Below are positions 1 to 14,400 of a stretch of DNA of 36,321 nucleotides, in pieces. The DNA comes from Phoronis australis. Its lineage: Eukaryota; Phoronida; Phoronidae. The translations under genes were made by a program, and so were the position numbers. How positions within the stretch are numbered: the first letter of the stretch is position 1; every line of letters begins with the position of its first letter. The notes under the pieces are model-generated. The model did no database searches, was not told where the DNA came from, and saw only the letters and a program-made list of their open reading frames with translations. The stretch lies in NCBI GenBank assembly GCA_002633005.1, contig NMRA01000001.1:4529063-4565383 (forward strand), written 5' to 3'.

Positions 1-532
1 TCGATTTCCGGGGCTGTGTTCATATTAAGAGACTCCTGCACAAAGGCTATTGTTGCATACTTTAAACTTGCTGTATGTTAAGGATCTCCAAAAGATCCTC
101 AAAGGCTATTTCAGAAACCTCCATTTTTCTGAAGTGAGTTAGTGTCAACTGTGAACAAAAAGGTCTCGGTGGGCTCTTGGGGGAAAAAATGGTGGGGCTC
201 TTTTGGAAAATTGTGACTGACCAGGTGACCACTGTGCCATCATTCAGCAGTGGGCTTTATAGGTGTTGTAACAGAGTGCCTTAGTATGAGATTAGACAAT
301 CCCCGCAATGACCTAATGCTACTTATATTTAGTTCTTGATTTTTGTTTACTTTTCTTCGTCTTGGATGACAGCATAAAATGGACTGTTTTGAAATAAACT
401 TTATATTATAAAATGCATGTAAGCCTACTCTTAAGTACTCATTAGACACCATGTTACTTTATGCAAACATTTCTCAAGCAATGTCTACTTGGTTGTCCCG
501 GCTTGCAACCACATTGAGTGTATCTTTTTTCT

Positions 533-820
533 GTTTCCTGCTGGGTGACAGCAGTATCTCTAGTAGCAACTTCCTCAGGAAGTCTCCAGCTAGGTGACTA
601 TACATACCTGTAGCTTGTTTTGGAGTTTCCTGCTATGCGAGTAAATTACCTCTAGTAGCAAGTTTGTCCTGGAATCTCCAGGTAGGTGGCTATACCTGTA
701 GTAGTAAGCTTGTCCTGGAGTGTCCTGCTTGGGGGTCTATGCCTCTTGCTGCATGTTTGTCCTGAAGTCTCCTTTTTCACAACTGGTGACCTCTAAGTAG
801 CAAGTTTATTCTGAAGTAAA
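533..820. repeat. Degenerate ~50-bp tandem repeat, about six copies
   Basis: Units share the words TAGTAGCAAG, TTGTCCTGGAG and TCTCCAGGTAGGTGGCTATACC, most clearly between 640 and 780. Copies are diverged and separated by small indels. No gene is visible around it. Confidence 0.7.
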
Positions 821-999
821 CTTGAATTATTTTAAGAGTCCTTTTAAGGATTCAAATTGAGAAAATAATGACATTTTCCATGTACCTTTGACCTGTACCA
901 GGTGTGCAAAACCATCCCTAAAAAGCTCAAAGATGTTAGTGGTGGATCTTTAGAAAATCTCCTGTAATTGAGTTTGTGTATTCTTCTGACTGGTATGTC

Positions 1000-1260
1000 T
1001 TAAAACTAATACTGTCCCTCGTGTACAAGACCCTACACAACCAGGTTGCCATCCCCACACATACCTTTCACCCCTACATATTTCTAGACCACGTAATTCC
1101 CACGCTCATACCTTTGAGAGAACATACATTCACACTGCATACTACGCAAACTTTTTCTTCCCATTTACTATTTTACTCTGGAATAGACTTCCACAACATG
1201 GTCAGAAACAATAGAGATGTTCTCGAGTCACATCTCGAACATCAACCTTACCCAGTGAAC
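1000..1260 (+). pseudogene. Decayed LINE (non-LTR retrotransposon) 3' ORF remnant
   Basis: One frame reads VYKTLHNQVAIPTHTF, then a frameshift gives FFFPFTILLWNRLPQH, and a shift back gives VRNNRDVLESHL. This matches the typical end of CR1/L2/jockey-type ORF2 proteins (YKxxxNxVxIP ... FFPRTxxxWNxLPxxVV ... FKxxL). At least two frameshifts show it is dead. Only this end segment is recognisable. Assignment is by pattern memory, not alignment. Confidence 0.55.
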
Positions 1261-2317
1261 AATAAAACTTGTTTTTATCGTGAAACTTACACGCACTTTG
1301 TTTTGTTGTTTTTTTCACAGTTATGCACAGTTCAGTTTATCACTATCATGCGCCAACATATACGTAAGGATTCGGTATTTGGATCGTTTGTTGAAAACTA
1401 GAAGATCTGACCATGTTGTTGGGTAGGAGTTCTGTATCAACCTGTGGCAGACATACTGTGTAGTGATGGCGGGTTTACTTACCAGTCACATAACTAGGTT
1501 TGACTGATGTGTGTTGAATGGCATACTAATTGATTTGAACATTGTGTTAATTGCAACAACCCAGAGAATGGTTGACCTGCAATTCACATCAATAGCAGTA
1601 AGCCTGGCTATATGACTGGTGGCTTCAGTGCTCAGTTAACAGTTAGTGACTGTTCTCTAAAATTTGGAACAGTCGTGATTGTTTTCAAGTACTGGTGCTC
1701 AAAACATGCTTTTAAGTTCTGTAACCATGCAGACAGTCTTTTGAAGACTAGGTGACATTTGTGGAAGTGTTTGCAGAGCTCCTGGAGTGAGAGATAGTGT
1801 TTATTTGCTGAGGTTAAAGATAGGTCTTTTATGAAGGCATTATTTATGTAGGCTGCAACTTGGATCAAAAGCTTAGTAGCGTGAGGGCAACCAGACTCTG
1901 ACAGTAGTGTGCAGGAAGTTGGATAAGGTGGACTAAACCTTGAACTTATCCTGTAGCAGTGTGGTTATGACACAAGTGGTGTATTTCATTACTGACCAAT
2001 TACTACTGGAAACATCACCCCTGTGTGTTGAGGTGTAGGGTAGCTTGGTTTGACCTCTGGGGCTACCTGTGTCAGTGTAGAGTGGCAGTCTGGACTTCCA
2101 GGCCAGGACTGGAACACTCATCATTAATCATACACTGATGGTTTAATGAAAAAGGGAATTAGCTGGTATTGTTTCAACTCAGCTCCTAATCTTTGGATAC
2201 TTTGGATTTAAGCGTTTTTACGTCACAGTCTGTGACAGCGTGCCATAGTCTCTAGGACTGGAGTTTGGTTGGATTATAACGTGTGATTATTTGGTGACTC
2301 CTGGCCATTCCTTGACC

Positions 2318-2458
2318 ATGTCTGTGACAAGAAGTGTTAGTTGTGATGAAGGTTCAGGACATGAAAGTGAACCGTGTGAGTGTGATGCTTGCTTTCTGTC
2401 GCTGGGAGACAACAGTAGACAAGAGATCAGCTGTCCACCGACCAAGAAACGCTTAACT
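2318..2458 (+). CDS. ITPK: ITPK candidate exon 1 (start codon exon)
   Basis: The ATG at 2318 sits in a favourable context (gaccATGt), is the first ATG in its frame after an in-frame TAG at 2246, and opens 47 codons rich in Cys, Ser and Glu that end at a strong donor ACT|GTACGTAAG in phase 0. Phase 0 fits the exon 2 acceptor exactly. A second donor four bases on (GTAAGA at 2463) would break the frame. The peptide resembles no conserved part of the family, so this exon rests on splice and frame logic, not homology. An upstream 5' exon spliced to exon 2 is the main alternative. Confidence 0.5.
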
Positions 2459-5400
2459 GTACGTAAGACATGAGTATAATTGTGATTACTTACATGATTA
2501 GCACGAGTGTATTATTAATATACCGATAGCAACTACTACCATGTTAGGTCAATAACTGAGTACTTCCAAGTAAGATTTGTTATAATGGAGCTAATACTAT
2601 ACTATAATGTGGATGTGTTATTGCTTCTTTGACTAGTTGATCAATATCATTTCCTTCAAGATCTGCCTCATGATCACATGTGTCTGGGCATCAGTCCTGG
2701 TACAGCAGTATGCCTTGATTAAATTACTGCTTCAATTAACTGGACTACATCTGCTAATTCAGATAGACTCATGGGATATCCTGCCAATATTCAAGTTCCA
2801 TGGTGCAGCATTGTGGGAAGTCTGAACTAAGTTAGGACCAAGGTGTCTGGTCTCACTTGTTCTTCATGGTCCATTTCAAAGTATTCACTTTGCAAAGGGA
2901 TGTGAAAGTGCTTTTGGAAAATTTAAGTGAAATTTATCAATCTTATCAGGAATAGCAATCATATTAATTGCACTGATGGACATTTCCAAAATGGACAGTA
3001 AATTTTAAACATCTACTCTCAAGTCTGCTCCATTGCTCTCCCTATAAATGTTTGCTTTAAAATATGCATTTTTGAAAACTTCGTATATACTCTTATGAAG
3101 TTTTATGGTGCCACATGACCAATGTCTGGAGGTTTTACTGTATGTTTGTCCAGTAGGATGTGCAGTGCTACAGAGTGCATGCTCATTGGGAGAAATTATG
3201 TTGAATTGAAGCTACGAGTATAGTCATTGAAATGTCTCCACTCCATTGTGTGCCAAAATTTACATAGTGATTTTTTGTCTGTGATCCCATGGGTCATATA
3301 ATTTGACATAGGGAATTGGACGTACGATGTGATTCTGAGGAATAGTATCATAACAATTTAATATATATCTGCATGGTGCACCTGGTTACTGCAGTGAAAT
3401 CTATCCTAGCAGTCACTGCCCTCAAGATATACGTAATTCAAGGTCACCAGGTCAGGTCCTGTTTGCTTTATTCAAAACCATTGATATGATTCTAGTCTTT
3501 GAATGAATATGGAAAACTTTATTTTCCCTTGTTCAATTGCAAACTCGTATTCACAAAAACTTAAGCCTTGGAAAATAACGATTAATAGATTGTAACCTTT
3601 GATTAGCGCCTTCTCAGTTCTCTTTTGCTCATTTGTTTACATTGAATGAGGCGTGTCACCAAAGCCAACAGCGACACGCGCTAGTCGACACTTGTGTTTG
3701 CTTTCGTTCAAGCTTATAAAAAACATTTTGTCCCAACTTGATGCACTGATAAAAGTGGAATTTAACTGGGTGCCAAAAGGAACACAACCTAAAAATAGCC
3801 CAGGGTGATAAGGCATCATGTGAATACATTTTATATGTGCAGATCTGTCAGATAATCTGTGCTCAGGAGAAGGTGATATTTGATTTTCCTTTTCTTTATC
3901 AGGGTGGATATCAGCAGGGATCTATACACATTCCTGCCTGGTTAGTTAAGTTCCATATATTGTCAGATTACAATACTATTCAGATAATTTTTGTATTGTG
4001 TCAGTACACTTCAATAAGCAGTTAAGCCCCCTGAAATGGACACTTCCTGTTTTTACAATAATTCAGGAGGATTATGGCCTTTCTCTTTGTATTGTACAGG
4101 ATTAATACTGTAAACATTTGTGTTAATATCCTGTGCTTTCAGTTTGGTCAATCTGGAAATTCAGGTGGGGAAACAGGAGGAGATAATGCACATTGTAAAC
4201 AGGCACCAAAATTCTTAAGACTGCCTCCATCCTTGTGTTTTTATTCAAATTTTCTGATTCAAAGGTTTAAAAAAACATCCTGTCACAAAACTTCTACAAA
4301 CTACAACAGAGGCATAGCTTAGTCGAATGATGTGTTGGTACGCAGGAACTATACTGTAGTGAACATTTCAGTGCATAAAGAATCTTTTGGCTAATATTTT
4401 GTTTACGTGCTCAGTGACTAGTTTTGTCTGAAATAAAAAGCCTTGACTTCCATAATCAGGTGATTCAATTTTGTTTCCTTGGCACTGAATCTGTGCCATG
4501 TATGAAGAAAATAAGTCATCCACAAAATATCACTTGAACCCACCAGTCCTGTCACTATGGAAGTAACAAGACTGTTTAAGGCCAGTAAAACTTCGAGAAA
4601 ATATGTGTTATATGGAAAATAAATTTGTTGTAGCATAGAATGAGAGTCTGAGGCTGACTAAATGGTGAAATGATTTTTCTCCAAGTGTCTTTCTTGGCCA
4701 TAAACTTATGTTTTTACTGGTGAAATGAGTATGTTGCTTTGTCATAATTTGTTTGTTTGTTTCTTTGCTCGCGTGCTGCAGATCACAATTCTTTTCGGAT
4801 CAACGTGAAGTTTGCACACAATGTGTCTTGCGAATGGCTAGAAGACTATTGTTTTTGGTTGAACTCCATGGTGCTGTAGCGGCCATATCTCTATTTCTCA
4901 TGTCATTTTTTCTCTAGATTTTACTGTTCTCGAGTTATTCGAGACTTTCTGAGGACTGGTCTTCAAATAACTGTTTTTGTACCGCATCTTAGGCATCCCT
5001 TGATGGATCAGTGCCTGAAAATTGGGATATGGATAAATCTTTTCAATTGCTTTAAGCACTGTGATACCCGTTTTTTGCAAAGACTTAACGTTCTCGCGAT
5101 GTTCGAGGTTTACTGCTCAGGTGACTAGTTATTGATTTAATCTCACAGGTATATGGTGGGTGCACTGCGTAGCAATGGGTGCTTGGTTCCAAAAATTTAA
5201 AATCAGGGTTGATCACTTCCCTGAGTATGAGCTATCACTGGAATATTTACAATACTGTCTGAGCACTGCTACATTGCTGTAGGCAGAGATGTGTGTCTTG
5301 TTGATTGTTGTCACCCGACTAATGCCTTGTAAATTTTACAAAAAAATCTCATCTCATTGTATGTAATAATCCAGCATAAAAAATCTGTCATGAATATTTG

Positions 5401-8400
5401 GTTATAATCATCTTGCCTTTTACAGAATTGATTAATAGTAAGCTTAATATTTATCCCGGGGTAACTCCCATAGTAGAGGTAAACGGGACAAGACACTTGG
5501 ATTGGTAACTTAGTCTCCCTTCAAAGGTTGCTTTTTTAGAAAAATTTCCACTTTACGAACTTGGAACTTTATGACAGGTTTTTGATATGGACTGTAATTT
5601 TGAATCTTCTATTGCTGAGAGTGAACTCATTGTTGACAACTCGACCTCTCTTATTGTATTATTTCAAAGTTACTTGTTCAAAATGCATCTGTCCAAGAAT
5701 TCCGATGAAAGGATGGTGTTTGTAGATTGAGCCCCTACAAAATTTGGGGTTTCTGAAACAAGACCCTATGAATGTGTATCTGACTTTCTTATGGAAGTTC
5801 CCTCCAAATGGACCTCTATTCAAGTCTGATTTCTTAATGGGTGACATCCTTATTTCCAGCTGCCCCATCTTAAGGCGGTGGGCCAGAATTTGTAGGGCTT
5901 CTAGAAAATGGTTTTTGTGAGTACTTTAGGGGGGCAATTTTATTTTGGTGTTTTTTAATTCATTTGCTAGAGTGTTTTCAAAATCTAAAAAGTTCCCACA
6001 TATAAAAAATGTAAAGTGACTCCTAGTGGCAGAAGTCTGAGTGTTACTAGGAAGTTACTCTGGCGTTGTCTGGCAACAAAATAACATAAAACACTTGAGA
6101 CTGGGCAAAATTTGTGCCTCAATGACTGAACCCTTGACTAATGGTGTAAACTATAGCTTGTTTGCATAATACACCAGAAATACGTTATAGAAAACAATAT
6201 AGTTGAATGATCTCTGTGAATGTGCACACAAACTATATGAAAATAATAGATTATTCTGACAGCGTTTATCAAGCAGTATGAGACATATACATGACAATGA
6301 TCAAAGTATGTACTTTCTATGACTTAATCAACAAATAAAATTAACTTTTAATACAAAAAAGGAAATAACGGGGTTGGAGGTCTATTTAGGGTTGACTTGT
6401 CAAAGAACTATCCAATGTTATGCAGTCAGTGTTGCTGATGTTACTACAGTTGTCACTGATGCACATTTCTGTACACTTTGACCCAGCATTGCAGCACAAA
6501 CTCAGTTTCCCTGCACACACGTTCTTTTTGCACTTTCAGCATACATCGTTTAGTACTGTCAATGGAGCTGTGGGCGTTGCCATACATTTTAACTGCAAAG
6601 CTCCACTGCCAAGGAGCCAACTATGGTTAATTAGACCACATGCAATGAAGGGTCAAACACTAAGTCCTTGTTTGGAGGCGGGCATTCATATGCTGGTAAA
6701 TTTGATATGAGCTATAATTTTACAATGCTGCACAACCTAAATATTTTACTATACCACAAAATCTGAAAGAAAATAAGCATTTTTCTTGCAGTTCGCCATT
6801 ATTTTTTGTAACAGCGTGGCCATTGTTGTCACTGGTTTTTGGGGGTAGAACAAGTTGCGCTCGATCAACTGCTTCAGTTTCAATTACACATCTAAACACA
6901 AACTGGGGCATTGCGGAAGGGATCATCTGTTACGCATGCGTAATAGTGTAGATATAAGTGATTCGCTAGCATTCCACGTGGTTTGGATGTTCGTTGTTGT
7001 TGATGTAAGCATGTGCAGACAGTCTTCATGCAAATGCTGATCTAGTTTGCCATCTAATGTCACGTAAATGCGTCTAAATTGGAGCAAGTCGCTCCGTGAC
7101 AACTTGCACTGTGACAACTGTACTCCGTGTAAAAACAACTACATACACTAAGGTGAATCCATGACAGCCATGATATACAGCCATGTTCAGTTTTGTTCAC
7201 CTGAGGTCTCGGCACTCTTTTCCTGTTTTTATCCTCATCATCAGTGCAACCTTCATTTGGCAGGTCTGTACATTCAGCCTGTTATTGATGTCTGAGGGCA
7301 TTAGCTCACTGTAATTACTTGTTGAGTTGCTGCGTTATTGATGACCAATCAAAGAGCTCTCTTAGGATTCCACAAAAGTCTTAAATGTCTCTGAACACTT
7401 TTTACACTCAATGAATTGTTTTTGAAATTATCCAAACTTCGGAAATCATCTTAGCTTCAAGCTTAGGTTTTAAGTTTTTTCACAAAGTTCTGGTTTGATT
7501 TGGGTGATTTTTTGAGTCATAACCGGAGTAGTTGGCCTTTAGAACTAAGAGCAGGTAAATTGAAGGACTTTCATTTTTGCACCCCGAGCACTTGCCGTTG
7601 GTTTGAGTGGCCTGAACAGCGTGAGGTTGAGTCCATTTATACATTCATCCAGCTATAGGTATGTTCAAGGTGTGTTTCATAAATTTCAATTTCAAAATTT
7701 TTGCCTGTGGCATGAACAGTGGCTTAGTATGGATCTATAAGTTATCAGTGCTTTGCGCAAATCTGACCGACCTACCTACTAACTGTAGGCCTATGTGGTA
7801 AAAGTTAGCGGCAGGCATGGTAGAAATGTTTCCTGATGGAATCTCAACACATTACGGCAAATAATGGGGTGAGAACGAGACTTTGGCGACTGCACTGAAT
7901 TTGATAGAGTCTCCCAGTAACGTATGTTTTTGTTCTTTTTATTATGGCTGCCCAATAGAGATTTTTGCCAGAACAATCAGTAGCTAGAAGGTGTCTGCAT
8001 GAGTTGGGTGTGAAAGGTGTTCTCCAATAATCTACCTTGTTGTACATGCGGTGTTTAACCATTTCAACGAAACAAACTAATTACGTGGTCACGCAGTGCA
8101 GCTGTATTTTCCCAACAGGGGGAGTTTCTCCAAGGTAACATTAATGGCCTCGCTGCATGCTAGGTTTTTATGTAATTCCTAGGTGTCGTTGTCAACATTT
8201 CATCTGTTTTCACCATAATTATTTGCATTTCTGTCATGTAAACGATGCAACTTATTTCACTGGTTTTAAGTATACTTTTGCCATAATTTCAATGAAACCG
8301 GAAATCAGGCCATGTTTGGGCCTATTGTTCAGGTATGCTCTAGAAAGTTGCAATTGATTTGTATACCCAAGCTTAAAGCAAAGAGTTAGAGAACCACCTA

Positions 8401-11400
8401 TGTGCTTGCTATCAAGTAGAAAACTGGTTCTAAAAGTTGGGAGGGGGGGCTATTATTTACTGTTACTGTTTCCTGACTGCTTTTAAAACTCATCAAAACC
8501 ACATTGGTATCTATTCATGATGCTGTTTAGACCAGTTAGATGATTCCATCTTATTATGACTATTATGTATTAATGTTGTTGAGACATGGTTTACATGTGG
8601 GCATTAAAATAATGATCTAAAACTACAGGTTTGTTCCAATGTTGGAGTTGTGTCATTGAACTAATCTTGTTACTATAAATCAATAGATGTGTTTTGAAAG
8701 CTGGTGCCCGCATGTTCCATCTTACAAGCAGAGTTTTGATAGACACCGCTTTCTGTTGTATAAAACTGGTCTCAAGGTATTTCTTCTCATATGGGAAGTG
8801 GTTCGTGAGCTTGGAAAGAACTAACAATTGGTTACTGCTTGAGATGAATGGATAACATGACCCCGTTATAACAAGCAATCTTGTCACTCCCAGGGGTCTG
8901 CGACTTGAGATTCATAAGACAGAAATTTGGTCTTGCCATCCCACTATATTTAAAGTAATAAAGGTTTAGAAATGTGGGGGGGGGGGTATTTCTTGTCAGA
9001 TCTAAATGAAATTTGCTCTCATGGGTCTTAGTAATAGATCAAAGACCTTTAAAGTTTTGTTACACAACTGATGTGCTGGACATTATGTTGCCTATATCTC
9101 ACATACATGGGCCCCAAGTCTGAGGCTGTTTTTCAATATCACATCACACTACATCCCACAAGATTTGTCAACAAAAAAAGTATGTACCAGTTTTAATCTG
9201 TATGCTCCAACCTTCCGTCTCAGAGTAGAGGATCTGTAAATGAAAACCTTGCGTTTTTGTTTTCAACATTTTGATTCTAATTTGGCCAAAAACTAATATT
9301 AGCCAGCTATTCAGGTAGAACTGCAACTTTAAGCCGAACATTGCCACTTGTGCATTGTCTATCTAAAGCCAAGTTCTCAAAAAATGCCAGTACTTGAGCA
9401 TTTGAACACAAGGTATAAATAAGAGAAAATCTCACTATCCAGTGTTTACTAACAAGTTATTTTTATCTAATGACATAAAATTGTCACAAATCATTCCATG
9501 ACACTTAATTGTTATAGTTAAACCACAAAGTCTCCTCTTAACTTGTCAGATTCACCGACACTCTTGCCTTCCTGTTTTGTGGCAGCGCCAAGTTCTACTT
9601 AGCTTGTTACTATTTGTGTCCATTTGAAATGTCCCTTGCGTCAAACTGACATCACAGTGACCTTTGTTCCTTATCATTGTGTAACCACAATGCATCAGTG
9701 GTCACATGACCTGGCCATTCAGCTGCTTGACTGCAGTGTGTGTTGTTATCAAAAGTCAACACACACTACTGAGGACCCAGAGGGAGCATGCCTGACGGTC
9801 AGTTGTATACTATTCTTCAGTATTGGGCAAACACTGTCAAGAAAATGGTTAAAGACCTTAGCCAACACTGTATGGTGGCTTGTGATCTTCAGGTAGTTCT
9901 ATCAAGATCATTAATTGGTGATTTCTAATTAATTTTAAGTAATTTTATTTTTTTTCTAGTATGGCTCGTTTTCTGAAAGTCAGTGACAACATTTTGTCAT
10001 GATAAATTATTCATGATATTTACATAAGATTTGACGAAAACAAAATACCGGGTATGCTTAAAGGTTTTAACTGAGTTTTTTGACGATCCTCAAGAGTATT
10101 GTCACAAATAATTTTCAACTGTTAGGTTAACTTTCTTACTCTTAACATTCTGAGGCTGGCTAATGTGTACCACTTAAAGGCGTGGAATGACTCGAGTTTT
10201 AGCACACCATTTATCAAATCATCAAATGTACACCAGCCAAGAGAGGTGTTATAATTTTCTATAGTTTACCTCGTTATGTGATCAATTATACCTTCAAAAT
10301 GCTGATGATCTGTTTTTCACATCAGTGTGTTGCATGTTAAAAATAGTAGTCTAATTTAGCCTGCCTGAAGTCATAGACCATGTGTTGTTTCTGCCAATTG
10401 ATGTAAAAATAGACTTATGGTGGAAGAAATAGTTGCCAGATCACCCCAGTAACTCAATTAAACATATACAAAAATGTGTGAAACAGTTTTTCATGTCTGT
10501 TTTCAAGTTTATCTCACTTGGATGTTTGTTGTGTTAAGCGGCACATGACCACTAAATAACCTGTTACTTAGTCTCAGTAAGGTCATGCCTAAACACTTAT
10601 ATTTTTGGGATGAAAATGTGGTAGACTTCGTATGCAATTGACCAATCAGTATGTGTAGACAAATGTTCCAATACGACTTTTCAAAAAACATATCGTACAC
10701 AGTTGTCCAGAGGTCTTTACGAAATATTGGATTGACAGTGCATAGATCATGCTTTACCTCTGTAGTGTTACTGAATTAATGACAAGACATGATTTTAACT
10801 TGTTGGTTGCAAAAATTATGAAGTTTATGCTGCGAATGTGGGTTGTAGACATGTAGTTATGTTTTAGCGTCGGCATATGATTTAAAAATGGGTATATTCC
10901 AGTTTTCCCGGATTTTGAAGACTAGTTTTAATTCATTCTTTTTAGCTGTTATTGATTTATAAAAAATGAAGATAAGATGAGATAAAGGGCACTTCAATCT
11001 CCTTACCCTATAATCACGAATCAAAATTTTGAGATGATCTGTTCTCTTTTCAGCAGAGTTCATGGAGAAAAATCCGTAACATGGTTCACTGGTCACCTTT
11101 TGTGCAACAGTTTAAAAAGATTCAGTATCCATGGATACAGTTGGCTGGTCATCAAGGTATGTCTTGCTTCTACCTGGTCAGTTATTAGTTCAATATTTTG
11201 TCATGGCTGTCTGTCAAAAACGAGTCAATTTTTGTCACATTATTGTTCAACTCTTACTCTATAATGATGTGAATAGCTGTGACAATCTTCCCTCGCCATT
11301 TTTTTCATGTTTTGAAGGATTCGTGGTTCCTGCTCAAGAAAACTGTTTGTGATTTGTTGAATTTATGCTACAATCAAAAATTTTTTTCTAGATTCCTCGA

Positions 11401-14400
11401 GTGGTCTTTGGTTCTCTAGTTTATCACAAATTCCTGACATGAATCGGATCATTTGATGTAAAACTGGTTTATTAATAAAGTGACACAGAGCATTGTTGGT
11501 TTGCTAGGAACACTTACTAGACATTGCATTGACTATTGAGTGTTTGGAGGTGATTGTGATAGAAAGTCACCTCTGAGGTTGCACCGATTACATCAAACAA
11601 TGGTTGATCTGTTTCCTGTAGTAAATATTTTGGCCATTATGTTTCGCACCTGACACATCTGACGTGAAGGTGATTTCAGTTAATGTGTCGTAATACCTGT
11701 TATTGCCCGAAATTCCACTAACTGACCTTGAAAGATAAGGGGTCGAGATGGACATCCTTTTGTGACTCTTACTTACGTCAATAGTGGTGACTCTTGTTGA
11801 GCTGTCTCTTATCTTCAGTAAGTTGGAAGCTTGCCAACTGGGCACGGGAGGCTAAACTTAAAAAGACAGTAATACAAATTTATTCATGCATTAATTCCGT
11901 CGTGACTCTTTTTTTTGCTTGTGTATTGAAATGCTGAAGTCGGGTTGTTGTGTTGCTGGTAGCAAAATAAAACATGTGTAGTATCATGTATTGTGTGACT
12001 TCCTTTTATAAAACATCTGTAGTATCACAGTGATATTGTGTGGCTTTTGTCTATGATATCACTCATTGTTGTTGTTTTCATTTGTTGGAAAATTTTCATT
12101 TAAATCAGAAATCAAGCTATTTTTGCAATTTGCAGGTTAAATTTACTGTTACCTTCTGTGGTCTATTTAGATTGCAAATTCACCTTTCAATCAGGTGTTT
12201 TCTTTGTAGCAATTGACATCATGCTGTATGCGAAAGAAAAATGTGCATTTCAGTCTAATTTGGAAACAAAATTTGGAAACAAAATCTTTTAACAATACAG
12301 TATGTTGTTGTTATCTCAAGCAAGAAAACTCAGATAGCTATGTAGGGTTTAGTGATATCTCTTAAAAACACAATTTTAGTCAAACTTCTTTAAATATAAT
12401 TTGTTATATTTGAACACAAATTTGTTATCTTCATCAACTCTGTTAGAAGACGTGATGGTGATCAATAGTCTTGTCATCTGGTGTTTTTGAAATCTGTCAA
12501 CTCAAGGAATACACGATCAGGGCACCATGCATTTTTTATGCGTGCTAGACATCAAAAGTCATGGACTAATGTTGATGTCATAGATGGTGAAAATAAATGT
12601 CAATTAGGTTAGGTGTGAGCATTGTGCGTAGTTTACGTCAGTGGCTGCAGTAAATTCCCACCAATTTTGGACATCAACAATTGCAAATGTTTTTTCTCAT
12701 TTTTCAAAGGCTTCTAACGTTATTGTGACTGCGGCGCACTATTTCTCAGAATCATCGTCTGATGGTAACTGTGGTATAGATCTTTAAAAAATGTTTTGGC
12801 ATTTATTTGGTGCTACTTATCATTTATGAAAAATAGAGTTCAATTGTCGGACATATTGTGTCCTAAATTGGTGAGATTTTACCACAGTGAAAACAGGACA
12901 GTGGTTCCACCTGTTGCCTGGAATACAGCGATCTCTCCAGGACATGGTTTAATAATACGCTCCACCTCGTTTTCAATTAATTGATAGAATTCTCCTTCCC
13001 TGATTGAATTCATGTTCTGTTTTCTTTTCAATTCTCTTAAAGTTATGTAGGACCCTAGAAAAATTCCAATTTTGGGTAGCTTTGGAACGTGGTGTCTCAG
13101 AAATGGCTGATAGGATTCATACTGTTTCACTTTTGTATGAGGGGCTATTCGAATAGTACTTCTATGTTTATGAAAAAATGAAAGTTGCTTAAAACAAAAA
13201 CTAAACGGTAATTCAGAAAACTGTTACAACGTTTTTGAGATTTATTTTGAACATTTATATCATACGAAATTTGGTTAATATGCCATTGATCCTTTTGTTT
13301 TTCTGTGAATTTATCTTTCTTTTTGCTAAATTTTCCTATGAAAGCAAGGTCAAGTGACCGACAAACAACACATTGTTGGGTAAAACGTATTGTTTGTTTT
13401 TCGACTTTTTGCAAGGGGAAATTTTGAAAAACATTTGTGACAGTTAATTTTGTGATTCTGATGTTCAGGTTGTATAACAGAATGCCATGCATCTTTAACA
13501 TTTCAAACTATAGTCTGAAAGAGTGAACCATTGCTTTTGTGAATCGTTTTTCAACTACTTTTCCTACCTTTTTCTAAAAACCGTGGTGTTCTTTCATCTC
13601 GGGATAAAAACTATTGAGACACACTCCAAATTATCAAGAATTTCCTACTGAACACACAGGTGTATGCGCATTTCTTGAACTGCCTGGAAGTTAGGGGCTA
13701 AAACTGAAGGTAAATTTACTTTTATTGAAAATTTTAGTCGATTCTGAAGGATGAGAGACCCTGTAACAGAGAGTGGAAAAAGTGGCTATGAACTCGGCTG
13801 TGAAGCCACCAAGGCAAGAAGTTTGCATGTCACATTGTCACACCTTATTTGCTATGCTGGCTTCGGGCATGAAAACCACAGTTTTATGTATTGTTGATGC
13901 ATACTTCGTTAATGTTCCATTTCTTTATGACCAAAATCACTGGAATGCCATAATTTTTAGGAACAGCGTGAAACTTTTTTGCCACGCAACATGTGACCAG
14001 CTGCATTTCTGTTTGTTGCAAGCTTTCTTTTCTGTTTAAGGAAACTTCAAGGCTGGCGACCAGTCAGGGACAATCATGAAGAAGTTCTGTTCACGAGAAG
14101 CCAAATGTCTCGAGCAGATCATGTCAGACATTTTACGACCATACGTGCCAGAGTTCAAAGGTGAAGTGGAGAAAGATGACGAAAGTATCCTTGTTTTTTG
14201 AGTTATAGATGCGCAATAGATTTGAATGAAAGTTGGGCAACTGCACGAGCATGTATGGTGCTCTTATCTTGATTAAAGATTTTGTGGAATTTGTTCAACA
14301 GTTTATTCTGGCAATCGAAACTAATCGAACTGAAAATAGTTCTCAATTTGTGAGTCAAGGTTTACAACAAGTAACAGGAAGCAACATGATAGCTGATACA

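Larger units (their letters stand above)
1..2317. other. Upstream region without a recognised gene
   Basis: Apart from the tandem repeat and LINE fragment I see no conserved coding segment. The region probably includes the ITPK 5' UTR and promoter, but no TATA box or initiator can be named with confidence. A short perfect palindrome GTCACAGTCTGTGAC is at about 2222-2236. Confidence 0.4.

Noticed and set aside
8976-8986. Run of 11 G
   Set aside because: A lone homopolymer, not enough G-runs nearby to argue for a G-quadruplex.
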